From contig CAJTRI010000006.1 of the NCBI GenBank assembly GCA_910578615.1, forward strand, positions 35,958 through 66,009: 30,052 bases of DNA, written 5' to 3'. Positions 18,166 through 28,400 of the stretch are shown one piece after another; position 1 is the stretch's first letter; every line of letters starts with the position of its first letter. The position numbers were made by a program, and so were the translations under genes. This stretch comes from an uncultured Duncaniella sp. (GTDB taxonomy: Bacteria; Bacteroidota; Bacteroidia; Bacteroidales; Muribaculaceae). The notes beneath the pieces are model-generated. The model made no database searches, was not told the DNA's origin, and was given only the letters and a program-made list of their open reading frames with translations.

Positions 18166-19581
18166 ATGATTAAAAGTGCACGTATATTGACGGCGTTTAC
18201 CCTGTGGATAACGGTAACCGCCAATGCAGCCAATGTGACATGGATATCTACTACCGACTCGGAGCGCTGGCACGAGGAGAAAGGAGTGACAGTGGCCCCA
18301 TTTGACCCTGACAAGGTCAATGATGTAAATGTCACCCGTTACCGAGAACAGACCATGGAGGGTTTCGGCACATGTCTCAACGAACTTGGCTGGGACGCGT
18401 TCAACATGCTCCCTCAAAAAGAACGCGGGAAACTGATGGACGAACTTTTCGCTCCCGGCCAAGGGGTAGGTTTCAGTTACTGCCGCCTGACAATAGGAGC
18501 CAACGACTACTCACGCGAATGGTATAGTTTCAACGAGACTGATGGAGACTTCGAGATGAGGAATTTCAGTATCAAGCGTGACTATGACGCCCATATCCCC
18601 TATATAAAGGCTGTGAAAAAAGCCAATCCCGGGATGCGCTTCTGGGCATCCCCATGGAGTCCACCCACATGGATGAAGACCAACCATCACTACGCTACCC
18701 AGAGTGGCGACCACAACGATCTGGACAAGGACAACCAGGTGCTTGAAGGTGACCATTTTATTCAGGACAGACGCTATCTTGACGCGTTCGCGCTCTATCT
18801 TTCAAAGTTTATCACAGCTTACAAAGACGAAGGTATCAATGTCGAAATGATCCAATTCCAGAACGAGCCTTACACACGCAACCAATGGCCCACATGCCTG
18901 TGGACTCCCGAAGCTATGCGCAACTTCATAGCCTCACACCTGGGGCCGCGCTTCGAAGCCGACCATCCGGAAGTGCAACTATGGCTCGGAACAATAAACT
19001 GCGGCAATATCGAGGATGTCAACCTCGTGATGAACGATCCAGAAGCCGGCAAATACATCAAAGGGATAGGACTGCAATGGGAAGGGAAAAACATTGTCCG
19101 TAAAATTTCCGATACTTATCCCAATATAAAACTGATGCAGACCGAAAACGAATGTGGCGGCGGAACTTTCGACTGGGAGGCGGCCAGACATACTTATGAG
19201 CTGTTGAAAACCTATATCAAGGGAGGTGTCAGCTCCTATATGTATTGGAATGCCATCCTTGCCGACAAGGGGACAAGCACATGGGGATGGAACCAGAACG
19301 CGATGGTTGTAATAGACTCCAAGACAGGAAAAATCAACTTCACCCCCGAATTTTATCTTATAAAGCACCTGAGCCACTATGTGCAACCGGGTGCGTCAAA
19401 GATGAAAACCATGGGCAATGACGAAGATATACTCGCATTCCTAAACCCGGATGGAAAAACCGTGATCTTTGTCGCCAACAAAGACAACGAGCCAAAACAC
19501 ATGTCTGTGGGAATAGGCAAAAACGTGGTATCATTTACCATGAAACCAGATTCGTTCAATACGCTAACATTTGAAAAATAA
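18166..19581 (+). CDS. GH30 beta-glycosidase (first of tandem pair)
   Basis: Retaining beta-glycosidase of GH30, a family that includes beta-1,6-glucanases, glucosylceramidases, beta-glucosidases and xylanases. The leader (ARILTAFTLWITVTANA) indicates export. The TIM barrel plus side beta-sandwich layout is evident: MEGFGTCLNELGWDAF, YCRLTIGANDYS and WASPWSPPTWMKTNHHY are standard. E234 in IQFQNEP is the acid/base candidate, and E327 in MQTENECGGG is the nucleophile candidate. The C-terminal beta-sandwich ends VSFTMKPDSFNTLTFEK. Length (471 aa) suits subfamilies 1 and 3; I favour subfamily 3 (beta-1,6-glucanase type) because of the company it keeps, but this is inference. The second GH30 begins only 2 bases after its stop codon. 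Confidence 0.93.
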   Translation: MIKSARILTAFTLWITVTANAANVTWISTTDSERWHEEKGVTVAPFDPDKVNDVNVTRYREQTMEGFGTCLNELGWDAFNMLPQKERGKLMDELFAPGQGVGFSYCRLTIGANDYSREWYSFNETDGDFEMRNFSIKRDYDAHIPYIKAVKKANPGMRFWASPWSPPTWMKTNHHYATQSGDHNDLDKDNQVLEGDHFIQDRRYLDAFALYLSKFITAYKDEGINVEMIQFQNEPYTRNQWPTCLWTPEAMRNFIASHLGPRFEADHPEVQLWLGTINCGNIEDVNLVMNDPEAGKYIKGIGLQWEGKNIVRKISDTYPNIKLMQTENECGGGTFDWEAARHTYELLKTYIKGGVSSYMYWNAILADKGTSTWGWNQNAMVVIDSKTGKINFTPEFYLIKHLSHYVQPGASKMKTMGNDEDILAFLNPDGKTVIFVANKDNEPKHMSVGIGKNVVSFTMKPDSFNTLTFEK

Positions 19582-19583
19582 CC

Positions 19584-20999
19584 ATGAATATTAAATCTGT
19601 CATCATAGCGGTATCCGTGTCTATGGCCGTCCCGGCCATAGCGGCAGACAAGTCCGAATGGCGCTCATCGGTTGAAAATGCCTACTGGGTAGGAGAGAAA
19701 GTCCCTTCATGGACGTCAAAACCGTCTGACGGGGCCGATATCCTCACTGTCACCGACAATGAGGCCCAAATTATTGACGGCATTGGCGGAACATTCAACG
19801 AAATAGGCTGGGACGCGCTATGCGCCCTCGATGACACCGAGCGAGCCAGTGTCATCAACAACCTTTTCTCATCTATCGAATCAAACTATTCATATTGCCG
19901 TATGCCGATCGGCGCCAGCGATTACGGCATGAACTTCTACTCTCTCAACGATGTGGCAGATGATTTCAAAATGGTGAATTTCAGCATTGCCCGTGACCGC
20001 CACATCCTGATGCGCTACATCAAGGAGGCTATGAAGGTAAATCCGGGCCTGAAAATATGGGCCTCGCCATGGAGTCCTCCCGCATGGATGAAGACCAACA
20101 ACCATTATAGCAGCGGTTATGACAAAAGCGGAACAGACCACAACGGTCTTCCGGCAGAGCACGAACTCGAACTGCCCACGACCGGCTTCAAAATGCAGCG
20201 TGGCTATCTTGATGCGTATGCTCTATATTTTGCCAAATTCGTTAAGGCATACGAAAAGGAAGGCATCCATATAGAGGCTGTAAACGTCCAGAACGAGCCA
20301 TGCTCTAATCATATATTCCCGTCGTGCGTCTGGCGTCCCGAAGACCTTGCTTATTTTATAGGTCACTTCCTCGGGCCTAAATTCGAAGAAGAAAACATAG
20401 ATACGGATATCTATTTTGGCACAATCAACCGTGACAATCCCGACTATACACGTACGGCTCTCGACTATGCTCCCGCTGCCAGATATATCAAAGGCGCCGG
20501 TTTCCAATGGGACGGCAAGGGAGCGATACCCTACATCAATACAGAATATCCGTCAATCAAAGTCATGCACACAGAGGCTGAGTGTGGCAACGGGTCAAAC
20601 GACTGGGCTGCGGCAGAACACACCTGGTGGCAGATGCGCCATTACCTCACAAACGGCTCGCGCACATTCATCTATTGGAACATGGTGCTCGACCACGAAG
20701 GCACCAGCCCTTGGGGATGGAAGCAAAACGCTCTCATCTCCGTCAACAAGGATGACAAGACCGTCACGTATAATCCTGAGTATTATCTTATGAAACATCT
20801 GTGCCGGTTTGTAAATCCTGGAGCCCGAAGACTTGTCACCGAAGGAGACGACCTTCTCGCCTTTGTCAACCCTGACGGCCGGCGGGCAGTCATGATTGTC
20901 AACCGTGACAACAAGGCAAAAAAACTCTCCGTAAAAATGGATGGGAAATATCTCAATATCACAGTAAAGCCTAAATCATTCAACACCTTCAACCTATAA
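19584..20999 (+). CDS. GH30 beta-glycosidase (second of tandem pair)
   Basis: Paralogue of the preceding GH30 and identical in length (471 aa), with a leader (IAVSVSMAVPAIAA). Both catalytic carboxylates are kept: E238 in VNVQNEP (acid/base) and E331 in MHTEAECGNG (nucleophile). Shared blocks such as WASPWSPPAWMKTNNHY and PWGWKQNALISV show common ancestry. The loop after NNHY is changed to SSGYDKSGTDHNGLPAEHEL, and the residue after YCR is methionine rather than leucine; these lie near the active-site rim. The pair therefore looks like a duplication that diverged in specificity, for example endo versus exo action or different chain lengths. Spacing of 2 bases upstream and 13 bases downstream implies one transcript. 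Confidence 0.93.
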   Translation: MNIKSVIIAVSVSMAVPAIAADKSEWRSSVENAYWVGEKVPSWTSKPSDGADILTVTDNEAQIIDGIGGTFNEIGWDALCALDDTERASVINNLFSSIESNYSYCRMPIGASDYGMNFYSLNDVADDFKMVNFSIARDRHILMRYIKEAMKVNPGLKIWASPWSPPAWMKTNNHYSSGYDKSGTDHNGLPAEHELELPTTGFKMQRGYLDAYALYFAKFVKAYEKEGIHIEAVNVQNEPCSNHIFPSCVWRPEDLAYFIGHFLGPKFEEENIDTDIYFGTINRDNPDYTRTALDYAPAARYIKGAGFQWDGKGAIPYINTEYPSIKVMHTEAECGNGSNDWAAAEHTWWQMRHYLTNGSRTFIYWNMVLDHEGTSPWGWKQNALISVNKDDKTVTYNPEYYLMKHLCRFVNPGARRLVTEGDDLLAFVNPDGRRAVMIVNRDNKAKKLSVKMDGKYLNITVKPKSFNTFNL

Positions 21000-21012
21000 T
21001 ACCAATACAGCA

Positions 21013-23580
21013 ATGACTCTCAGTAAGAAAATACTCGCCGGAGCACTGCTTGCCATCACGCTCTCATCGGGAAACGCCCTAAGAGCACAGTGCTGCCACG
21101 AGCTTTACGAGGACATGACGGCTCCGATGCACGACCGCATCATGGATCTTCTCTCACAGATGACCGTAGAGGAGAAAATCTCGCTCATGACCCATAATGC
21201 CCCGGCCATCCCACGTCTCGGAATCGATAAATATTATCATGGAAACGAGGCTCTGCACGGCGTGGTGCGCCCCGGAAAATTCACGGTATTTCCACAGGCT
21301 ATCGGCATGGCTGCAACGTGGAATCCAGAGCTGGTCAACAAAGTGGCTACAGCCATATCTGACGAAGCCCGTGGCAAATGGAACGAACTCGGACTCGGCA
21401 AGAAACAGACCCAGGGATCAAGTGACCTTCTGTCGTTCTGGTCTCCTACCGTCAACATGGCACGAGACCCGCGCTGGGGCCGTACCCCCGAGACATATGG
21501 CGAAGACCCGTTCCTTACAGGCGAGATCGGCGTGGCATTTGTCAAAGGCATCCAAGGCAACCATCCAAGGTATCTGAAAGCGACAGCGTGTCCCAAACAC
21601 TTTGCCGCCAACAACGAGGAACACAACCGCGCAAGCTGTAATGCCGTAATAAGCGAACGAGACCTCCGAGAATTTTACTTTCCCGCATTTGAGAAATGTA
21701 TCGTTGACGGAAAGGCCCAATCGATAATGACAGCCTACAACGCTGTCAACGGAATACCATGTGTTGTCAACAATTACCTTATTGACAAAGTACTGCGCAA
21801 AGACTGGGGATTCCAAGGATATGTCGTATCCGATTGCAGCGCTCCGGCATGGATGGTGACACAACACAAGTTCGTGCGCGACACCGAGACTGCCGCCGTT
21901 CTGATGATGAAGGCGGGAATGGATATAGAGTGTGCCCATGACGTTTATTGCGAGCCTCTTCTCGATGCATACCGGCACTACCGCGTCACAGATGCCGAGA
22001 TTGACTCGGCCGCTTACCACATCCTGCGTGGCCGTATGTTGCTTGGCCTTTTTGACGATCCAAAAGAGAACCCTTACAACTTTATCAGTCCTGACAAGGT
22101 GGGATGTAAGGAGCATCAGGATCTCGCTCTCGAAACAGCCCGTCAGAGCATCGTTCTACTCAAAAACGAAAAGAACTTCCTTCCGCTTAACCCGAAAAAA
22201 TTAAAATCTATTGCTGTCGTAGGGCTTAACGCAGACAGATGCGAATTCGGAGATTACAGCGGTACACCTGTCAACCCTCCTGTCAATGTCCTTGAAGGTA
22301 TCCGAAACCGCGTGGGAAATGACGTAAAAATCGTACATGCGCCATGGATTTCAAGTTCTACCGGCTACGAACCCATCAACAAGAGTTTCTTTCCACAAGG
22401 ACTCAAAGCCGAGTATTTCAACAATACAGAGCTAAAAGGGACACCCGCCGTCCGCACAGAGGAAGAACTGTATTACGACCCAGTCAACCGTCCGCCGGAT
22501 CCGTTCCTGCCCACAGCTCCCATGTCAGCCAGATGGAGCGGCCCTCTCGTACCGACCGTTTCAGGCAAATATACTCTGACGATGCGTTCCGATGACGGAT
22601 GCCGCGTATATCTCGACGGTAAAAAACTTATTGATGCATGGGTAGAACGTCCTGCGGCTGACGACAAAGTAATAATCGAACTCGAAGCCGGAAAAAGCTA
22701 CGACCTTGTGGTAGAATATTTTGACGGCGGTGGAGACTGTTTTGCCCGTCTTTACTGGGAAGCGCCAGACCTTGACTCCCGTGACCGTATCGAGCTTTAC
22801 GGCGAGGCCGGCAAAATTGCCGCCGAATGTGACGTGACAGTGGCTGTCCTCGGTATAGACAAGTCTATCGAACGCGAGGGACAAGACCGCTACACCCTCG
22901 AACTCCCTGCTGACCAACAGGAGTTTATCCGTGAAATCTACAAGATCAATCCTCGGACAGTGGTTGTTCTTGTCGCAGGCAGCTCACTCGCCATCAACTG
23001 GATTGACGAAAACATACCCGCCATAATAGATGCCTGGTATCCCGGCGAACAAGGTGGAAATGCAGTGGCCGAAGTACTCTTCGGAGACTATAATCCCGGC
23101 GGTCGTCTGCCACTGACATTCTACAACTCTCTTGACGAACTTCCGGCCTTTGACGATTACAGTGTAGAGGGGCGCACATACCAGCACTTCACAGGAAATC
23201 CGCTCTATGAGTTCGGCTATGGTCTGAGCTACACCAAGTTCAATTATCGCAATATGAAAGTAACCGACAATGGCGAAAACGTCAATGTCACTTTCTCAGT
23301 CAATAATGCAGGCAGACGTGACGGAGACGAGGTAGCCCAGGTATATGTGACCTATCCCGAGACCGGCGTCCCAATGCCCGTCAAACAGCTCAGAGGCTTC
23401 AAGCGTGTCTCCATTCCCAAGGGCAAGTCTACTGAAATATCTATTGATATTCCAAAGAAGGATCTGCGGTACTGGAACGAAAGTAGCGGACGGTTCGTGA
23501 CTCCGAAGGGCAACTACAACATCATGGTAGGAGCCTCATCAGGCGATATCCGGCTACAAAAAGAATTCTTATTGAGATGA
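21013..23580 (+). CDS. GH3 beta-glycosidase with inserted PA14 domain
   Basis: Retaining exo-beta-glycosidase of GH3, probably a beta-glucosidase finishing oligosaccharides released by the GH30 enzymes. Signal peptide about residues 1-27 (ILAGALLAITLSSGNALRAQ). The N-terminal TIM-barrel domain covers about 35-340; D274 in VVSDCSAP is the nucleophile. The C-terminal alpha/beta sandwich is split by a PA14 domain at about 459-590 (LKAEYFNNTELKG; SDDGCRVYLDGK; FARLYWEAP), as in other PA14-containing GH3 enzymes, where it can shape the active site. E620 or E622 in SIEREGQDR is the acid/base candidate. A fibronectin-III-like domain ends the protein (GDEVAQVYV; LRGFKRV). The SDC motif is more often seen in xylosidase-type clades, so beta-xylosidase is an alternative. 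Length 855 aa. Confidence 0.94.
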   Translation: MTLSKKILAGALLAITLSSGNALRAQCCHELYEDMTAPMHDRIMDLLSQMTVEEKISLMTHNAPAIPRLGIDKYYHGNEALHGVVRPGKFTVFPQAIGMAATWNPELVNKVATAISDEARGKWNELGLGKKQTQGSSDLLSFWSPTVNMARDPRWGRTPETYGEDPFLTGEIGVAFVKGIQGNHPRYLKATACPKHFAANNEEHNRASCNAVISERDLREFYFPAFEKCIVDGKAQSIMTAYNAVNGIPCVVNNYLIDKVLRKDWGFQGYVVSDCSAPAWMVTQHKFVRDTETAAVLMMKAGMDIECAHDVYCEPLLDAYRHYRVTDAEIDSAAYHILRGRMLLGLFDDPKENPYNFISPDKVGCKEHQDLALETARQSIVLLKNEKNFLPLNPKKLKSIAVVGLNADRCEFGDYSGTPVNPPVNVLEGIRNRVGNDVKIVHAPWISSSTGYEPINKSFFPQGLKAEYFNNTELKGTPAVRTEEELYYDPVNRPPDPFLPTAPMSARWSGPLVPTVSGKYTLTMRSDDGCRVYLDGKKLIDAWVERPAADDKVIIELEAGKSYDLVVEYFDGGGDCFARLYWEAPDLDSRDRIELYGEAGKIAAECDVTVAVLGIDKSIEREGQDRYTLELPADQQEFIREIYKINPRTVVVLVAGSSLAINWIDENIPAIIDAWYPGEQGGNAVAEVLFGDYNPGGRLPLTFYNSLDELPAFDDYSVEGRTYQHFTGNPLYEFGYGLSYTKFNYRNMKVTDNGENVNVTFSVNNAGRRDGDEVAQVYVTYPETGVPMPVKQLRGFKRVSIPKGKSTEISIDIPKKDLRYWNESSGRFVTPKGNYNIMVGASSGDIRLQKEFLLR

Positions 23581-23598
23581 CTGTAAGTATGTATCCAA

Positions 23599-23636
23599 CC
23601 CGTCATGAAGCAGGATTAATCCTGTTCCATGACGGG
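23599..23636. repeat. Nearly palindromic hairpin between GH3 and GH43
   Basis: Outer arms CCCGTCATG (23599-23607) and CATGACGGG (23628-23636), with inner arms CAGGAT (23611-23616) and ATCCTG (23619-23624), form an almost continuous stem with one mismatch and one G-T pair. No T-run follows, so it is not a classical terminator. It may be an attenuating or processing hairpin inside the operon, or a dyad operator. Confidence 0.6.
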
Positions 23637-23690
23637 GGCTGGATCAACCATTAATCAAGAGGATATTACGAGCCACCAACACCCTATCTG

Positions 23691-25175
23691 ATGATGAGAC
23701 TTCTAACATTTTTGCTCATCGCTACGGCGATTACCTCACATGCTGAAACCTGTCCGGCCAGCGATACCGAATATCCTGTCACCAAGAAGATGGGCAATCC
23801 GCTATTCGTCCAATTCAAATCACCGATGTTCGAATGTGACAGCACAGGGCCTCTATACACGGCAGATCCCTCAGCCCATGTATGGGATGACGGACGGCTG
23901 TATATATATGCCAGCCACGACATAGAACCTCCATGGGGATGTGACCGCATGGACAGATACCACGTTTTTTCCACAACAGACATGGTCAACTGGACTGACC
24001 ATGGAGAAATCCTCAACTCCAATGACGTGAAGGAACAGGACGGATGGGGTATAGACGGATGGATGTGGGCACCAGACTGCGCTTACAATCCTAAGGATAA
24101 AAACTACTATTTTTTCTTTCCCCATGTCAACGAACCGTTGCCTTGGGGCGGCCACGACTGGCGCGTCGGTGTCGCTAAAAGCAAATATCCTGACAAGGAC
24201 TTCAAAGTGACAGGCTATGTGAAAGGAGCAGCATCCCTTATAGATCCATGCGTCTTTATCGATGATGACGGACAGGTCTATCTCTATAACGGAGGAGGAG
24301 GCCAATGCAAAGGTGCCCGCCTCGACCCTGACGACTGGACACGACTCGCAGAAGAACCACATCCTATGGAGGGACTCGTAGACTTTCACGAAGGCACATG
24401 GATCAACAAAATCAACGGGAAATACTATCTTTCACATGCAGACAATCATCCGGGTGCCGATGGGAACCGTATGCGCTATGCTATCAGTGATTCTCCCCTC
24501 GGGCCGTGGGTTGACAAAGGGGTCATACTCTATCCCACAGGTTGTGGCACAAGCCACGGCTCTATTGTAGAATACAAGGGGCAATGGTATGTGTTCTATC
24601 ACACATCCAACTACTCAGGACGGGGAGAGTTAAGGTCTGTGTGCTTCGACCCTGTCAGAATCGATAAGGACGGAACCATAAATGTTGTTGAAAACTGGGG
24701 CAAGCCGTTCAAAAACGCAGTGCGTATTGACGGCAAGGCACTCATTGTAGAGGCGGAGGACTACAACCGGGGCGGCGAACATTATGCCTTTCACAAATTT
24801 GAAATTCCAGACAAGAAAACCAAATACCGACGGGATGACACAGGTATCAGACCTCTGAACCATGGCGGCCATTATGTAGCCGGAATCAAAGGAAAAGAAT
24901 GGATGCGCTACTCTACCGAGGTCTTCCTGCCGGGCAAGTACAATATAACCTTAGTGATCCGTGCCTCGTCTCCCGACAGCAAGATACATCTGAGCGTCAA
25001 CGGTATTGATGCCACAGGAAGCATATCGGTTCCAGTATCTGACAGATGGCTGTCAGTCTCCCTTCCGGCTGTTGATTTTGACACAGACTCACGTTACATT
25101 GATCTGCGTGTAGAAAACGGCACCATAGATATTGACCGCTTCATAATGGTTCCATCTGACAACAAAAACAAATAG
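23691..25175 (+). CDS. GH43-family glycosidase with C-terminal CBM6
   Basis: Inverting five-bladed propeller glycosidase of GH43, a family of alpha-L-arabinofuranosidases, beta-xylosidases and exo-beta-1,3-galactanases. Two adjacent ATGs (23691, 23694) can start it; the leader MRLLTFLLIATAITSHA indicates export. The catalytic triad is readable: D59 in TADPSAHVW (base), D185 in SLIDPCVFID (pKa modulator) and E234 in DFHEGTWIN (acid). Residues about 345-490 form a CBM6-like carbohydrate-binding jelly-roll (VEAEDYNRGG; KEWMRYSTEVFLPGKYNI; ending IDIDRFIMVP). Length 494 aa. It follows GH3 after 110 bases containing the 23599 hairpin. This GH43-CBM6 type is often annotated beta-xylosidase or arabinofuranosidase; specificity is open. 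Confidence 0.92.
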   Translation: MMRLLTFLLIATAITSHAETCPASDTEYPVTKKMGNPLFVQFKSPMFECDSTGPLYTADPSAHVWDDGRLYIYASHDIEPPWGCDRMDRYHVFSTTDMVNWTDHGEILNSNDVKEQDGWGIDGWMWAPDCAYNPKDKNYYFFFPHVNEPLPWGGHDWRVGVAKSKYPDKDFKVTGYVKGAASLIDPCVFIDDDGQVYLYNGGGGQCKGARLDPDDWTRLAEEPHPMEGLVDFHEGTWINKINGKYYLSHADNHPGADGNRMRYAISDSPLGPWVDKGVILYPTGCGTSHGSIVEYKGQWYVFYHTSNYSGRGELRSVCFDPVRIDKDGTINVVENWGKPFKNAVRIDGKALIVEAEDYNRGGEHYAFHKFEIPDKKTKYRRDDTGIRPLNHGGHYVAGIKGKEWMRYSTEVFLPGKYNITLVIRASSPDSKIHLSVNGIDATGSISVPVSDRWLSVSLPAVDFDTDSRYIDLRVENGTIDIDRFIMVPSDNKNK

Positions 25176-25482
25176 GTACATCATTTAATTTGTCCTGCCG
25201 GGACTTTTGTGAAAAAACAATCGGCAGTAAGATAGTTTTAGATTCCGAAAAGCAGCGAGTTAGACAGCATTTAGTTTATGCTAACTGACTCGCTGTAATT
25301 ATTTCCCTTTAAGTCTCGGATTAAAATAATTCAAATAGTGCCGGGATTTCAGACAGATACGAAATATAAATACCACGATTTTTTTATTTATTGGGCGCAA
25401 CGTGATTTTTTCATTATATCCCATACCATAATTTTGCGTTACATAATCTTGAATCATAAAACCTAAAAACCGACACAACACA
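25176..25482 (+). promoter_or_regulatory. Intergenic region: terminator hairpin then promoter for the GH2-propeller gene
   Basis: No gene is seen in these 307 AT-rich bases. A small hairpin GTCC-TGCCG-GGAC (25192-25204) runs into TTTT and may be a weak terminator. A larger one lies at 25253-25295. A -7 box TAATTTTG (TAnnTTTG) at 25429-25436 should start transcription near 25443, about 40 bases before the ATG at 25483. No convincing -33 TTTG is present. The gene downstream is therefore probably a separate transcription unit. Confidence 0.6.
25253..25295 (+). terminator. Probable terminator hairpin after the GH43 gene
   Basis: CAGCGAGT (25253-25260) pairs with ACTCGCTG (25288-25295). Inner arms AGCAT (25266-25270) and ATGCT (25278-25282) extend the stem beyond a small internal bulge. 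The tail TAATTATTTCCC is AT-rich but lacks a continuous T-run, so termination strength is uncertain. Confidence 0.65.
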
Positions 25483-28400
25483 ATGAAAAAAGTGAGACTG
25501 ACTTATTTGGCGTTATTGGCTGCGCTTTTTATTTCCACCCATACAGCCAAAGCCGACGGGTGGGAAGCAAAGCAAGGGCCTATGATGACTCCTTGGGCAG
25601 AACATATTGATCCGGCAAACATTATGCCCGAATACCCTCGCCCGCAGATGCAACGTCCTGAATGGATGAATCTCAACGGTTTGTGGAACCTGCGAAAGGG
25701 TATAGCCGGTGAGCCATATTCGTCAACATTTGAATATGACAAGGAGATACTTGTGCCCTTCCCTATCGAATCAGCCTTGTCAGGCGTAATGGAGAAAAGC
25801 GACGAGCAATGCTACTGGTACCGACGCAAATTCGTCCTGCCTGAATCAATGACCGGCAGAAACATACTCCTTCATTTTGGCGCAGTAGACTGGGAGACCG
25901 TAGTCTATGTGAACGGAACCAAAGTCGGAAGCCACACAGGCGGTTATGACCCGTTCTACTTCGACATCACTCCGGCGTTAAAGAAAGGTGGCGAACAGGA
26001 AATAGCCGTATATATCTATGATAATACAGGTGTCCAGGGCCAACCTACCGGGAAACAATCCAAAAACCCTTCAATCTGCTGGTATACTGCCGTCAGCGGT
26101 ATATGGCAGAGTGTCTGGCTCGAACCTGTCAACAATGTCTATATAACCGACATGGAGATAGAACCTTGTCTTGACCAGAGATATCTGCGTCTAAGAGTCA
26201 ACACATCCATGGGTGATAATTCCCTTGCTTTTAACGCCATTGTCAAGGATAAGGAGGGAAAGGCCGTAGCCGAATTGAAAGGCGGAAAAACAGCCACAGC
26301 CACCTCCGTCATATTTGGCGGAGACATAAAGACATGGTCGCCGGAATCCCCTTATCTCTATGACCTCGAAGTGGAGATACTGAAAGAGGGGGTTGTGACA
26401 GACAAGGTGAGCGGTTATTGCGCCATGCGTAAGATCGAAGTCAAAAAAGATGATGCCGGAGTGCCACGCATCTACCTGAACAACGAACAGATTTTCCAGA
26501 TGGGCCCGCTTGATCAGGGATGGTGGCCCGACGGATTGTATACAGCCCCGTCTGACGAAGCGTTGCTCTATGACATCCGGATAATGAAGGATCTGGGATT
26601 CAACATGGTGCGTAAACACATCAAAACCGAACCAGCCCGATGGTATTATCATTGTGACCGTGAAGGACTGCTTGTATGGCAGGACATGCCCAGCCCCAAT
26701 CTGCCGAAAGGTAGCGAGGAGATAGCAAAGAAAACCTTTGAAGACGAGGCCAGACGGATAGTGAAATATTACAAGAACTTCCCCTCCATCGTCCACTGGG
26801 TGGTATTTAACGAAGGCTGGGGACAGTTTGATACCGAACGTATGACCAGACTCGTTGACGGATGGGTCAATAACCTCGTGCCAGCCCGTTTCGGCAAATC
26901 ATCGTTGATATGCTGTGCCAGCGGCTGGGTAGATGCCGAAATAGGAAACATAATAGACACTCACAGCTACCCGTCACCGTCATGTCCGAACAATGCAAAC
27001 CGGGCTTCGGTATGTGGCGAGTATGGCGGTATCACCCTAAAAGTCCCCGGCCACATCTGGCCCGGCGGAGATTTCCAATATACCACGGTAGAGACATCAG
27101 AGGATTTCACCGCATTCTTCAACAGACTCTGCAACCAGATACAGGACTATTATTACCAAGGGCTGAACGCAGCTGTCTACACGCAGATCTCAGATGTGGA
27201 GATAGAGAAAAACGGTATCATGACCTATGACCGCAAGGTTATAAAACCCCACTCCCCCACAGGATTGCTAAGAGATAAAATCATTGAGTGTGTCAACATG
27301 CCGCGAAGTGACGTGAAAATCAAGACTATTCTCTCCACTGCAAAAGAGCATGTCTACACATGGCGTTATACCACAGACAACGTTCCGAGACGATGGTTCG
27401 AAAAAGGATTTGACGACAGCTCATGGAGTGAGGGCAAGGCTGCATTCGGTGCCAATCTGCCTGCCAACTCGGCATATCTTGCCCACACACCCTGGACTAC
27501 CAACCAGATCTTCATGCGCAGATGGTTCTATCTCGGTGACATAGACGAAGCCCTTATCAACAAGTTCCGTTTCACAGTATTCCACGATGATGACATAGAG
27601 ATATATCTCAACGGTATCCTTGCCGCATCCAGATCAGGATGTGTGTTCAACTATACACCGATGGATATTTCTGACCAAGCTCTGGCAACACTTAAACCAA
27701 ATTCATGGAACCTTATAGCTATCGGCGGGAAACAGGGTACAGGCCAACAGATTATGGATGCCGGTATATCCGCTTACGTCACCGAGGACTTTGAATATAC
27801 CGAGAATCACGATAATCTCGACTCTCATGATTATACCCGGTTCCCGGAACCCGGCTCGGTAACTGTTCCGTCATTCAGAAAAGTTACATACGAATTCCGC
27901 CACACTTCCGACCGCAACAATGTGGCATGGGGAGATTTTGACAACGACGGACGCCTTGAAGTAATATATTCCGGGTTAGACCCACATGCAGAAGGCTCTG
28001 ACAGCCATATGTCGGTCATGTACCATAATGATGGAAACAACGGGTTCTCTCACACATCAAACCCGATATATCCTGTATACTATGCCTGTCCGACTGCAAT
28101 TGATTTCAACAATGACGGATTGCTCGATCTCTTTGTCCCCGGTCTGTCAAACAAAGAACTTGGCTGTATCGATGACATCACAGCGCTGCTTTTCAAAAAC
28201 ACCGGCAACGGCCAATTCGAAGAAACAAACCTCGGTAACGTGGCCATGGGAATTGCACCTATATACAATGATACCGATGGTGGCCGGGGCCGTCACTGGG
28301 TATCGGTCGGAGACTACGACAATGACGGATTCCCGGACATCATAGTGACAGGGCGAGATGATTACGATACAGAGGAGAACGGAGTCACACTCCATCACAG

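Noticed and set aside
21418..22116. 232-residue antisense frame inside GH3
   Set aside because: It lies wholly inside the well-supported GH3 gene on the opposite strand and shows no domain; long antisense frames are common in genes of this composition.
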